Of a stretch of 64,000 bases of DNA, positions 36,917-45,157 are shown piece by piece. Within the stretch, counting starts at the first letter, position 1. The number at the start of each line of letters is the position of its first letter. Position numbers and translations under genes: made by a program. The notes below the pieces were generated by a model that saw only the letters and a program-made list of their open reading frames with translations, did no database searches and was not told the DNA's origin. The DNA comes from Corynebacterium glyciniphilum AJ 3170 (GTDB lineage: Bacteria > Actinomycetota > Actinomycetes > Mycobacteriales > Mycobacteriaceae), in NCBI RefSeq assembly GCF_007673095.1, contig NZ_VDYZ01000009.1, positions 62,001-126,000 on the forward strand, given 5' to 3'.

Positions 36917-37522
36917 ATGAACCTCAACGCCACAGACCCCTCTGTCCGCCTCCGCGCCGCACTGGACGCAGGCACCACACCGGACCCGGCGGACACCGCC
37001 ACCGTCCGCGAACTCGTCGCCCGGTGCGCAGTCGAGCCGGACTTCTTCGTCCGCGACATGCTGACCTGGGCACTCACCAGGCACCCCGTGTCGATCACCC
37101 TGCCGCCGCTGCTCACCGAGCTACTCTCGCCCACGCCGCAGGCGCGGGCACAGGCACTGCACACCCTGTCGAAGATCGGTGAGGACTCCGCCTATCCGCA
37201 CATCACCGATGATCTGCTCGGCGATGCCGACGATGACGTCGCACGCACGGCCTGGCGTGCCGCCGCCGGTCTTGTCCCGACGAGAGACGCACGACAGCTC
37301 GCGACCCGTCTCAGCACCCAACTGGGCCGTGGCCCCCGGGAACTGCGCCGCAGCCTCTCCCGGGTGTTCCTCCAGCTCGGGGAGGCCGGCCGGCCTGTCC
37401 TCGACGATGCCAGCACAGCTGGCGGCGTAGCCGCAGCCCATGCCGCAGCCACCCTGATCCTCCTCGACGACCCCGACTACGGTTTCGACGCGGCCGAATA
37501 CGCGGTCGCCCACCCGGAGTAA
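36917..37522 (+). CDS. HEAT-repeat protein
   Basis: 201 residues made almost wholly of paired helices. HEAT-like units include RDMLTWALTRHPVSITLPPLLTEL-type pairs, then ARAQALHTLSKIGEDSAYPHI and ARTAWRAAAGL. The ATG at 36917 is preferred over the GTG at 36902 because the latter lies in the MerR operator. It is followed after 22 nt by a MerR regulator that has its own HEAT-like tail, so the two proteins may bind each other or a common partner. No catalytic motif is present. Confidence 0.72.
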   Translation: MNLNATDPSVRLRAALDAGTTPDPADTATVRELVARCAVEPDFFVRDMLTWALTRHPVSITLPPLLTELLSPTPQARAQALHTLSKIGEDSAYPHITDDLLGDADDDVARTAWRAAAGLVPTRDARQLATRLSTQLGRGPRELRRSLSRVFLQLGEAGRPVLDDASTAGGVAAAHAAATLILLDDPDYGFDAAEYAVAHPE

Positions 37523-37532
37523 CAGCACGGAT

Positions 37533-37538
37533 TAAGAT
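37533..37538 (+). promoter_or_regulatory. Possible internal leaderless promoter (-10) of the MerR gene
   Basis: TAAGAT fits the TANNNT -10 consensus and ends 6 nt before the MerR ATG, the spacing of leaderless promoters in corynebacteria and mycobacteria. No good -35 was seen. It would allow the regulator to be made independently of the MerR-type promoter upstream of the HEAT gene. Confidence 0.35.
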
Positions 37539-37544
37539 CAGAGC

Positions 37545-38567
37545 ATGCTCATCGGTGAGGTGTCGCGCAGGACGGGGGTCAGTACGCGGATGCTGCGGTA
37601 CTACGACGCACACGGTCTGGTCACTCCGTCGCACCGCACCAGTGGTGGCTACCGGGAATACTCCCGTGGGGACCTCGGACGCCTGATGAAGGTAGAGTCA
37701 CTGCGGTCCCTGGGCATGGGCGTCGAGGAGGTCCGTACCGCGCTCGACGACCCCGCCCTCGACGTCGCCGCCGTCGTCGACCGGTTGCGCGAGGAGACCC
37801 GGGAGAGGATCCTCGACGAACAGGCTCTTCTTGACCGGCTGGATTCCCTCCGGGACCACCATGACGATCCGCCGGACAGCTGGGATGACGTCCTGGCCGT
37901 CACGTCACTGCTCAGCGCCCTGCGGTCACGGCGTTCCGGTGCCCGGCAGTCCGCCGTCCTGCGCACTGCGCCGGGCCGGGCGACCACGGCGCTCGTCACG
38001 TCCTACCTGGACGAGGCGGGCCCCAACGTCGCCGGGACCCTACGCTGGTCGCTGGCACGCACCGGCGAGAACGCCGTCCGCGCACTCACAGCCCGGATGG
38101 CCTCGGCAGATGCGGCGGTACGCCTGCGCATCGTCGAAGCCCTCGGCGACATCGCCGGGGAAACCTCCACGGCAGCCCTGAAGATCCTGGCCGATGACAA
38201 GGAACACTCCGAACACTCCGAACGCTCCGTCCGCTCCCGCGCCGTCCTGTCACTCGCCCACCGGGAGGCCGACGACGATCTCACCGGGCGCCTGGTGGCC
38301 ATGGTTGTCGACGGTGACCACGACGTCGACGCCGCTGAGGCTCTGGCGTCCCTGTGCCGTCGGCACCCGCACACGGCAGAAGAGGTCGTCTCGCAACTCG
38401 CGTCGTCCGGTGCCACCGCGCCGCAGGACGCCCGACTGCGCACGGTCCAGGCTCTCGCCGAACTCGTCGGCACCGCCGGAACAGCTGCCGTGACGGCCCT
38501 GTCGGCCTTCACCACCGACCCTGACCGCACCGTCGCGCTGACAGCCCGGGCACTCACCCGTCCGTAG
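37545..38567 (+). CDS. MerR-family regulator fused to a HEAT-repeat domain
   Basis: 340 residues. The first 70 form a classical MerR winged HTH (MLIGEVSRRTGVSTRMLRYYDAHGL, then GYREYSRGDLGRLMKVESLR). A coiled dimerization helix spans about 75-110. In place of the usual short effector domain, about 220 residues of helical repeats follow (for example GENAVRALTARMASADAAVRLRIVEALGDIAGE), with the HEAT pattern. No cysteine is seen in a metal-binding position. The end overlaps the convergent GNAT gene by 14 nt. The ligand is probably a protein or peptide; this is inference. Confidence 0.8.
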   Translation: MLIGEVSRRTGVSTRMLRYYDAHGLVTPSHRTSGGYREYSRGDLGRLMKVESLRSLGMGVEEVRTALDDPALDVAAVVDRLREETRERILDEQALLDRLDSLRDHHDDPPDSWDDVLAVTSLLSALRSRRSGARQSAVLRTAPGRATTALVTSYLDEAGPNVAGTLRWSLARTGENAVRALTARMASADAAVRLRIVEALGDIAGETSTAALKILADDKEHSEHSERSVRSRAVLSLAHREADDDLTGRLVAMVVDGDHDVDAAEALASLCRRHPHTAEEVVSQLASSGATAPQDARLRTVQALAELVGTAGTAAVTALSAFTTDPDRTVALTARALTRP

Positions 38568-39129
38568 CCAGGCGGGCGAAAGTGTCGAGGTCGTTGAACC
38601 GGCCCCGCAGCATCTCGGCGTCCCGGGCCGTCCCTTCACGGAAGAATCCGGCGTTGACCGCCACTGCGCAGGACGGGGCGTTCTCGGGGTTCGCCTTGAT
38701 CTGGACCCGGTGCACACGGTAGTCGAAGAGGAACTCCGTGACTGTCCGCACCACCGCGGTCATCAGACCACGTCCGCGCAGGTGGGGTGCTGTGGTGTAG
38801 CCCAGTTCCACGCACCGGGCCTCTCTGCTGACCAACCGCACCTCGAGTGTTCCCCCGAACTGCCCCGGCGCGTCCGGATCATCGACGATCCACAGCATCG
38901 CCGTCGGGGAACGGGCCATCGTGCGCAGGAAAGCTTCGGCATCGCCGCGGGAGTAGTTCTCCTCCAGGTGGGTGAACCGCCGCGAATCCGCATGCCTGCT
39001 GGAGGTCACCAGTCCCGGCAGGTCACTGTCCACCGGTGCCCGCAGCCGCAATGTCGTCCCGTCGCCGAGCTCCCCGACGATGTCGGCGGACGGCAGTGGC
39101 CAGCTCAACGGCGCATCGGGATCGGTCAT
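38554..39129 (-). CDS. GNAT-family N-acetyltransferase (RimJ/RimL-like)
   Basis: 191 residues. The acetyl-CoA pyrophosphate loop appears as LRGRGLMTAVV (R-x-x-G-x-G/A type), preceded by CVELGYTTAPH and followed by VHRVQIKANPENAPSCAVAVNAGF, the pattern of the RimJ/RimL subgroup. That group acetylates ribosomal-protein N-termini or small amines; the actual substrate is unknown. It precedes hmp's stop by 11 nt only in position; both are leftward, so it could be the tail of the nsrR-hmp transcript. Confidence 0.83.
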   Translation of the reverse strand: MTDPDAPLSWPLPSADIVGELGDGTTLRLRAPVDSDLPGLVTSSRHADSRRFTHLEENYSRGDAEAFLRTMARSPTAMLWIVDDPDAPGQFGGTLEVRLVSREARCVELGYTTAPHLRGRGLMTAVVRTVTEFLFDYRVHRVQIKANPENAPSCAVAVNAGFFREGTARDAEMLRGRFNDLDTFARLATDG

Positions 39130-39140
39130 ACCGACCGAGA

Positions 39141-40382
39141 CTACTCTCCCAGCAACCAGTCATTGGGGCTGAACAACTCCACGTTCACCGCCGCGGGACG
39201 CAACACCTCAGCCTCCGCCTCCAACTGTGACCGGACACTCTGCAGGAACCCCGTACCGCCGCACAGGTACCAGGATGCCCCCACCGGAAGCACGGACTCC
39301 CCGGGGCTCGCGGCGAGCGTGGCCAGGTCGACGCCATCGCCGTCCGCGCGGTAGGACGTCACCACATGCACCGTCGCCCCGGCATCCCGGAGGGCCGCAA
39401 CATAGCTGTCGGTCACCTCGCGCTGGGCGTAGGACGCCGCGTCCTCGTCTGCGTGGATCACCGTCACTGTCGGAGCAGTGCCGGCAGCGGCCAACGACGA
39501 GAGCATTCCCGTCATCGGGGTCGAACCGATCCCGGAGCTGACCAGTACCACCGGGACCGTGCCGGCCAGGACCCGGTCGTCGAGGACCAGGTCGCCGGCG
39601 GGCAGGGTGGCGTCCACCCGGTCCCCGACGGCGAGCCCGTCCAGCAACGCCCCCGATACCTCGCCGTCCCGCTGCACAGCGATGGTGAACCCTTCCACAC
39701 CCCAGTCAACCAGCGAATACTGACGCAGCTGCCGGGCACCGTCCGGCAGCACCACCCCGATCGACACATACTGACCGGCACGCGCGTGGGCGAACTCCTC
39801 GGGGGCGGTGAACGTGAACTCGGTGACCGTCTCCGAGAGGTCACGGCGACCTGCCAGGACAGCATCGCGGAAGACATCGCCCGGTTCAACGCCTGCCTCC
39901 CGGTACATTCCCGACTCCGCACCGACGAGCACGTCGGCCATCAGCCAGTACACCTCGTCCCACGCCTCGGCGACCTCTGCGGTGACCGCGTCACCGAGGA
40001 CCTCGACGATGGCGGCGAACAGGTGGTCGTGCACGATCTGGTACTGGTCCGCGGTGATTCCGAGCGAAACATGCTTGTGTGCGATCCGCGAGAGCATCGC
40101 CACCGGGTCCGGGGCGGACGGGTCGACGAGCATCGAGGCGAAGGTGGCGACCGAGGCCGCCAGCGCCTTCTGCTGCCCGCCCGAACGCTGGTTACCGCGG
40201 TTGAAGGTATCGCGGATGAGCTCCGGATGGGCAGCGAACATGCGGCTGTAGAAGATGGGGGTGATCTCGTTGATGTGCGCGCCGATCACCGGCAGCGTGG
40301 CTTTCACGGTCGCCTCGTGCTCAGGGGTGAGACGGCGGGACCGCACGGAATCGGACAATACGGACGTGGTGGTGCTGGACAT
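39141..40382 (-). CDS. hmp: Flavohemoprotein, nitric oxide dioxygenase
   Basis: 413 residues. Globin domain with Tyr45 (FYSRMF, distal B10) and proximal His104 (AHKHVSLG). An FAD-binding domain follows (RQYSLVDW in the R-x-Y-S/T position, near residue 215) and an NAD(P) domain (VSSGIGSTPMTGML, CGGTGFLQ). It turns NO plus O2 into nitrate. nsrR lies 9 nt upstream, so the pair is one operon under the NO sensor. Confidence 0.92.
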   Translation of the reverse strand: MSSTTTSVLSDSVRSRRLTPEHEATVKATLPVIGAHINEITPIFYSRMFAAHPELIRDTFNRGNQRSGGQQKALAASVATFASMLVDPSAPDPVAMLSRIAHKHVSLGITADQYQIVHDHLFAAIVEVLGDAVTAEVAEAWDEVYWLMADVLVGAESGMYREAGVEPGDVFRDAVLAGRRDLSETVTEFTFTAPEEFAHARAGQYVSIGVVLPDGARQLRQYSLVDWGVEGFTIAVQRDGEVSGALLDGLAVGDRVDATLPAGDLVLDDRVLAGTVPVVLVSSGIGSTPMTGMLSSLAAAGTAPTVTVIHADEDAASYAQREVTDSYVAALRDAGATVHVVTSYRADGDGVDLATLAASPGESVLPVGASWYLCGGTGFLQSVRSQLEAEAEVLRPAAVNVELFSPNDWLLGE

Positions 40383-40391
40383 TATGCTTCC

Positions 40392-40919
40392 TTACTCGTC
40401 AGCGTTGTGGTTGTTGTTGCCGTGGTTGTTGTTGTCGTGGGGCGGCACGGGGAGCGTCGGCATCCCCACACGAACCGGCCCGGCGTCCTGGCCTGCGGCA
40501 TTCCGGTCGATGAGGTCGCCCAGTGTGATGCCGTCGAAGGTGGCGAAGAAGTTCTCCTGCGCATCGGCGAGCAGATGGCGGAGTGAACAGTCGCGACGGG
40601 CCAGCGGGCACGGGGTGTCGCCTTCGCAGTCCACGACTTCGTGGCGTCCCTCCAGGTCCCGCAGGAGCGTGCCGACGTCAACCGTCCGCGCGCCGTGAGC
40701 CAGATACACCCCACCGCTACGGCCCCGTACCGATCCGAGGATCCCGGCGCCGGTCAGCCGGGCGATGACCTTCTTCACGTGTGATGCCGGTGCTGCAGTC
40801 TGGACGGCGAGTTCACCGATGGTGCGCCGCTGCGCCGGGTCCGTCGCGCCAGCGGCCCCGGTGTCACCGAGGATCATCAGCGACCGGAGACCCAGGTCAG
40901 TGAACTTCGTGAGGTGCAT
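40392..40919 (-). CDS. nsrR: NO-responsive Rrf2-family repressor NsrR
   Basis: 175 residues. The winged HTH reads MHLTKFTDLGLRSLMIL through VIARLTGAGILGSVRGRSGGVYLA. The three cluster cysteines are Cys98, Cys104 and Cys111, and Asp8 is present, which ligates the 4Fe-4S cluster in Streptomyces NsrR. The last 15 residues are an odd Asn/His-rich run (HDNNNHGNNNHNADE). The ATG at 40919 gives the conserved start; a TACCGT -10 sits 7 nt upstream. Operon with hmp supports the assignment. Confidence 0.88.
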   Translation of the reverse strand: MHLTKFTDLGLRSLMILGDTGAAGATDPAQRRTIGELAVQTAAPASHVKKVIARLTGAGILGSVRGRSGGVYLAHGARTVDVGTLLRDLEGRHEVVDCEGDTPCPLARRDCSLRHLLADAQENFFATFDGITLGDLIDRNAAGQDAGPVRVGMPTLPVPPHDNNNHGNNNHNADE

Positions 40920-40950
40920 AGACCCCACGGTAGGCTCCCCGAGACGCAAA

Positions 40951-40969
40951 GGTACATCTGAGATGCCCC
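40951..40969. promoter_or_regulatory. Candidate NsrR operator upstream of nsrR-hmp
   Basis: GGTACATCT and AGATGCCCC flank a single G, matching at seven of nine paired positions, with a perfect CATCT/AGATG core (40955-40965). The AGATG(C) half-site resembles the known NsrR half-site. It lies 32 nt upstream of the start, overlapping the -35 region that corresponds to the TACCGT -10 box, as expected for autorepression. Confidence 0.5.
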
Positions 40970-41229
40970 ATAAAAGAGCGGGCGATCACCAGGTCAGGGT
41001 ATGTTTACCTGCCGCAGACCGGCCCATTCCTCCCGTGGGGCCGCACTGGGATTGATCTCCGTCACATTTTCTTCTCGCGGCGGCTTTCGGGGAGTTTTCT
41101 CCCTGACTGGCGGTGTGCTGTTGCTGGCACAGCAATCCCAGGGTGGTGCGGACGACAGAAACCACCCAGAGATGTCCGTCCCAGCGGCCGGCGCCCCCAA
41201 CCCCGTGCCCCCGAACCCCCGGCGCAGCG
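40970..41229. other. Intergenic stretch without a gene
   Basis: No frame with convincing coding character. A 15-bp palindrome, TTGCTG-GCA-CAGCAA, lies at 41121-41135, about 95 nt after the panD stop in the leftward direction; it lacks a T-tract. Bases 41060-41110 hold a T/C-rich stretch on the plus strand. This is the right boundary of the accessory block between lysS and panD. Confidence 0.4.
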
Positions 41230-41643
41230 CTACGCGGGGTACCGCGGATTCAACAGCCCCGATCCCACCGGCACGTCGGCAGGGTCGGTGCCCAGGGTGA
41301 CCTGTTCATTGGCGTCGTCGACGAAGACGACCCGTGGGTTGTAGTCCTTGAGCTCCTCGGAGGTGTACTGCCCGTAGGCGATGATGATCACCAGGTCACC
41401 GGGGTGGACGAGGTGGGCTGCGGCGCCGTTGATCGAGATCATGCCGGAACCACGCTCGCCGGTGATGGCGTAGGTGGTCAGGCGGGCGCCGTTGTCGATG
41501 TCGACGATATCGATCTGCTCACCCTCGAGCAGGTCGGCGGACTCCATCAGGTCAGCGTCGATGGTGCAGGAGCCGACATAGTGCAGGTCGGCCTGGGTGA
41601 CGGTCGCCCGATGGATCTTGGACTTCATCATGGTGCGGATCAC
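41230..41643 (-). CDS. panD: Aspartate 1-decarboxylase
   Basis: Pyruvoyl enzyme that makes beta-alanine for pantothenate, 137 residues. Self-cleavage occurs at Gly24-Ser25 (YVGSCTID). Also present are [13 protein letters not shown] and the [18 protein letters not shown] segment. The GTG at 41643 reproduces the actinobacterial M-x-RTM-x-KSKIHRA start. It lies 10 nt after panC and ends the long leftward operon. Confidence 0.94.
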   Translation of the reverse strand: MIRTMMKSKIHRATVTQADLHYVGSCTIDADLMESADLLEGEQIDIVDIDNGARLTTYAITGERGSGMISINGAAAHLVHPGDLVIIIAYGQYTSEELKDYNPRVVFVDDANEQVTLGTDPADVPVGSGLLNPRYPA

Positions 41644-41653
41644 GTGGAAAACC

Positions 41654-42589
41654 CTACTCTCTGCCCGACCTCGACGTCAGGTCTTCAGTGCTTTCAGGAC
41701 CCTCGACTTCTTCGCCGATGTTGCGGAACCCGATCCCCAGCGGCACACCCACGTTGTCGATCAACCGGGTCGAGCCGACCCGTGCTGCGATGAGCAGGCG
41801 GGCGTCACCTTTCTCCGGTGCCTCGCCGAGGTCCAGACCCCGCAGTTCAAGGTAATCGACGTCCACATCCGGGGATGTGTCCAGCACCTGGCGTGCGGTG
41901 TCCAGTACGGCCTCTGCCCCGTCCTCGGCGACGTGGGCGCCGGCGAGCAGTGCCGCAGACAACGACAAGGCCGCCCCGCGTTCAGCGTCGGACAGGTAGA
42001 CATTGCGGGACGACTTGGCCAGCCCGTCCGCCTCGCGCACCACGGGCACACCGTGGACCTGCACTCCGAGGTTGAGGTCCGTCACCATCTGCTGGATCAG
42101 CACGAGCTGCTGGTAGTCCTTCTCTCCGAAGAACGCGTGGCTGCAGTTGGTGATCTGGAACAGCTTCGACACCACGGTGAGCACACCGGCGAAGTGCGTC
42201 GGCCGCTTCTCCCCCTCCAGCACAGCGCCTGCCGGCCCCGGCAGGACGGTGCTGCGTGGACCGTTGGGGTACATCTCCCGGGGACTCGGGGCGAACACGG
42301 CGTCCACCCCGGCGGCGGCGAGCTTCTGGACATCCGAGTCCAGTGTGCGCGGGTACGCGTCGAGGTCCTCCCCCTCGGCGAACTGGAGAGGATTGACGAA
42401 GATCGACACCACGACCAGGGCCCGTGGGAGCTGCTGGGCGGCTCGGACCAGCGCCAGGTGCCCTTCGTGCAGCGCTCCCATGGTCGGGACGAGGACGACG
42501 GGGCGCCCGGCCTTGCGCATCGCACGGGTGAGCTCACCGATGCTGTCGATGTCGGTGTAGACGGTGGCCTGACCCGGGGTGAAACTCAC
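41654..42589 (-). CDS. panC: Pantothenate synthetase
   Basis: ATP-dependent joining of pantoate and beta-alanine, 311 residues. HIGH-type motif in [16 protein letters not shown], then [19 protein letters not shown] and the KMSKS-like KSSRNVYLS. The start is the GTG at 42589, which has CAGGAG upstream and matches the usual N-terminus; the frame extends further but without a better start. The C-terminal 25 residues are extra and acidic. Confidence 0.92.
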   Translation of the reverse strand: MSFTPGQATVYTDIDSIGELTRAMRKAGRPVVLVPTMGALHEGHLALVRAAQQLPRALVVVSIFVNPLQFAEGEDLDAYPRTLDSDVQKLAAAGVDAVFAPSPREMYPNGPRSTVLPGPAGAVLEGEKRPTHFAGVLTVVSKLFQITNCSHAFFGEKDYQQLVLIQQMVTDLNLGVQVHGVPVVREADGLAKSSRNVYLSDAERGAALSLSAALLAGAHVAEDGAEAVLDTARQVLDTSPDVDVDYLELRGLDLGEAPEKGDARLLIAARVGSTRLIDNVGVPLGIGFRNIGEEVEGPESTEDLTSRSGRE

Positions 42590-42679
42590 CGGTGATTCTC
42601 CTGACAGGTGTGACGGCTGTGATGGCACAGGAAACTGGACGCTAAGACACGATAGTCGTCCTCCCCCGCCAGATCCCAT

Positions 42680-43585
42680 TCAGGTCTGGTCCAGGGCCCG
42701 TTCGACATTCAGTGACCCCGCTGCGCGTGCTGTCCGTTCCGCATCCTGCCGGTAGGACGCCGCGAGGTCTGATTCCACGCCCGCCGGTGTTCCGGTCCGG
42801 CTCAACGCCGCGAGATGTCGCAGTACCGTGGCTGCGTCATCCCTCGCGGTGGGGCCGGTGAGCGCCGCCATGCGGCTCTCGAGCGCGCCATCGACAGCGG
42901 CAGGGATGATCCGCCGCAACAGCAGCGAGGAGCGCGGGTCCTCGATCCCGTCACCCAGGGCGTGGTCGAGCATCCGCAGAGACTCGACGACCTGGGTGAC
43001 CAGATGGTTCGCCCCGTGTGCCATCGCGGCGTGGTAGACGGTGCGTTGTTCCTCGGCGATCGGGACGGGGATCCCGCCCATCGTCGCCACCAGGAGCTCG
43101 GCGACGGCTGCGCCGGTCTCGGAGTCACTGGTCACACCCCATGCACAGCCCACCAGGTTGTCGACGTCCTCCGGTCGCCCGCGGAACGTCATCGCCGGGT
43201 GAAGTGCCAGCGGCAATGCTCCGGTGTCGGTGACCGGTTGCAACACCTCGCACCCCAGTGCACCAGCCGTGTGGACGACGATCTGGCCGGAACGAACCAC
43301 ATCCGCCACCATCGTCACCACTTCCGGAAGCTCCGGATCAGGGACGGCGAGTACCACCAGGGCAGCCTGAGCGACATCCGCGATGCCGGCGTCGTCGTGG
43401 ACGGGTACGCCGGGTAGACGCGTCCGGGCCCTCTCGCGGGACCGCTCTGACCTGGCGACGACCCCGTGCACATGATGTCCGGCCCGCAGCAGGCTCTCGG
43501 CGACGGCGGTACCGACGGCTCCGGCAGAAATGACGCCGACCGACAGGCGGGGTTCCTGTCGGTCGGCGGGGGTCGTGGCGTTCAC
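42680..43585 (-). CDS. Rossmann-fold DUF2520 protein (possible ketopantoate-reductase-like enzyme)
   Basis: 301 residues. An NAD(P)-binding Rossmann domain (VGVISAGAVGTAVAESLLRAGHHVHGVVARS) is followed by LVVLAVPDPELPEVV and VVHTAGALG, then an all-helical DUF2520 domain with LALHPAMTFRG and YHAAMAHGANHL. The architecture is that of the 6-phosphogluconate dehydrogenase superfamily, which also contains PanE. Adjacent to panC-panD as in mycobacteria (Rv3603c). The reaction is unproven. Confidence 0.75.
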   Translation of the reverse strand: MNATTPADRQEPRLSVGVISAGAVGTAVAESLLRAGHHVHGVVARSERSRERARTRLPGVPVHDDAGIADVAQAALVVLAVPDPELPEVVTMVADVVRSGQIVVHTAGALGCEVLQPVTDTGALPLALHPAMTFRGRPEDVDNLVGCAWGVTSDSETGAAVAELLVATMGGIPVPIAEEQRTVYHAAMAHGANHLVTQVVESLRMLDHALGDGIEDPRSSLLLRRIIPAAVDGALESRMAALTGPTARDDAATVLRHLAALSRTGTPAGVESDLAASYRQDAERTARAAGSLNVERALDQT

Positions 43586-43607
43586 GGCGATGAGTCTACC
43601 TGTCGTT

Positions 43608-44669
43608 CTACCGGGCGTTCTTCTTCATCTGCGCCATCAGCTCGGCGACGGTCACGCCCTGGTCACTCTCGTCGGCGCGGCGACGACCGTGCGGCTCGGC
43701 TTCCTCGGCGCGGCGACGACGGCCGGGCGCGGGCTCTGAGACCGGCTCCGGGGCCTGTTCCGGAACGGGTTCCGGAGCGGGTTCCGCAGCCTTCTCCGGT
43801 TCCGGGGCAGGCGTGTCCTGCTGCTCGGACCAGCGCGGACGAGTCTCGGGGCTCTGGGCCGTCTCCCGGGGCGCCGTCTCCGTCGGCTCGGCGGCATCCA
43901 TCGAGCGGGTGTCGACGACCATGGGGATCTGCGTGGTGTCCTCACTGTCCGCGCCAGACCACCGCACAGCGGCGAATGTGCCCGTGGAGAAACCGCCGCG
44001 ACGCCCACCGGAACGGTTCTCGCCCTGCTTACCGGCACCGTTCCCAGTGCCTTCTGTGCCTTCTGTATCCCCTGCGCCCTCCACGCCTCTGGCCGTAGTC
44101 TTCCCACGGGTGTCCTGCCCGGCTGTCGGACGGGCCTGCTCGCCGGCACGGGAGACGTTGCGCTCCAACTCGATGATGCGCTCGGCGCGGGCCTTCAACG
44201 ACACCTGCTCGTTGTTCCAGTCGCCGCCGGAGAGGTCGGAAAGCTGCTCACGCATCGCCTCCAGCTCCTTACGGATGGCGTCGAGCGTCTTGTCGTGCTC
44301 GCTGCCGAGGCGACTGCGGTAGTCGTTCTCCAGCTGGACCTCACGGCGCTGCGACTCCGAACGTTCCCGCTCCATCTCGGCCCGGTGGCGGCGCTCCTGC
44401 TCCTGACGGCGGCTACGCTCCTCACCGATCACGCCGGAATAGCGCGACACCAGGATCGCTCCGAAGAACGCGGCCCACAGCGAGGTGATGACCGCGACAT
44501 TGAGCCACACCTCCGAGTCGACGAAGAACATGATGATCGTCGCCGCGAGGGCGAGGACGAACACCAGGTACATCAGCAGCTTCAGACCGTTTCCGGGCGT
44601 GGAGGAACCGCTCCGGCTCGACGGATCAGGAAGCCGGTGCGAATCGTCGGGCGAATACGCGGAACTCAT
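43608..44669 (-). CDS. DUF6779-type membrane protein with coiled coil
   Basis: 353 residues. Two membrane helices (about 29-48 and 54-74), then a strongly charged coiled coil (about 80-150, RRQEQERRHRAEMERERSES). A long low-complexity region rich in Glu, Pro, Thr and Arg follows, with a conserved C-terminal stretch VTVAELMAQM. The ATG overlaps the stop of the DUF3180 gene by 4 nt. Mycobacteria carry a counterpart in the same place between folK and panC. Function unknown. Confidence 0.72.
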   Translation of the reverse strand: MSSAYSPDDSHRLPDPSSRSGSSTPGNGLKLLMYLVFVLALAATIIMFFVDSEVWLNVAVITSLWAAFFGAILVSRYSGVIGEERSRRQEQERRHRAEMERERSESQRREVQLENDYRSRLGSEHDKTLDAIRKELEAMREQLSDLSGGDWNNEQVSLKARAERIIELERNVSRAGEQARPTAGQDTRGKTTARGVEGAGDTEGTEGTGNGAGKQGENRSGGRRGGFSTGTFAAVRWSGADSEDTTQIPMVVDTRSMDAAEPTETAPRETAQSPETRPRWSEQQDTPAPEPEKAAEPAPEPVPEQAPEPVSEPAPGRRRRAEEAEPHGRRRADESDQGVTVAELMAQMKKNAR

Positions 44670-45157
44670 GGCGTCAAGAATACATCTCCATGTCCTTCCT
44701 CACCGTCGGCATCGCCGGGAGGGACGAGACAACTTCGTTCCAGCAGGACACCGGCAACCGCCATGGCCACCGCTGCCAGCAGAGACGTCACCGCTCCGGG
44801 GGTGTCCTGCTGGGCGGCGAGAAGCTCCCCGTGTCGCAGGAGAACGTACACCGTCACTCCGCCGTAGAAGCCCGCCACCAGAGAACCGATCCATGCCGCT
44901 GCCTTGCCGAACACGGCGCACCGGGAGATGAACACCGGCGACATCTGCGAGCGGTCCTGCCCCACCTCCCCCTCGGCGATCCGACGCCGCACGGTCACCG
45001 CCAGCACGCCGGCCACCACAGCGAAGATCCACAACGCGGTGGACCCGCTGACGCTCATCGAGGGAAAGCTGCCGTAGAAGACCCACACACCGGCGAAGGA
45101 CACGACACCCGCGGCCACCGCCGAGGTGACGAGCAGCCCGACACTGGTCTGGTTCAT
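44666..45157 (-). CDS. DUF3180 membrane protein
   Basis: 163 residues with four membrane helices (about 7-27, 39-57, 85-105, 119-139). Conserved between folK and panC in actinobacteria. The ATG at 45157 is fixed by a 4-nt overlap (ATGA) with the folK stop. No catalytic residue recognised. Confidence 0.75.
   Translation of the reverse strand: MNQTSVGLLVTSAVAAGVVSFAGVWVFYGSFPSMSVSGSTALWIFAVVAGVLAVTVRRRIAEGEVGQDRSQMSPVFISRCAVFGKAAAWIGSLVAGFYGGVTVYVLLRHGELLAAQQDTPGAVTSLLAAVAMAVAGVLLERSCLVPPGDADGEEGHGDVFLTP

Noticed and set aside
40399..40436. Triplet run at the end of nsrR as a short tandem-repeat array or CRISPR-like feature
   Set aside because: It is in-frame coding sequence for the Asn/His tail, with no spacers.
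41001..41300. Possible 99-codon gene in the gap between nsrR and panD
   Set aside because: Pro/Arg/Ser-rich chain without family resemblance, and it runs into panD antisense.
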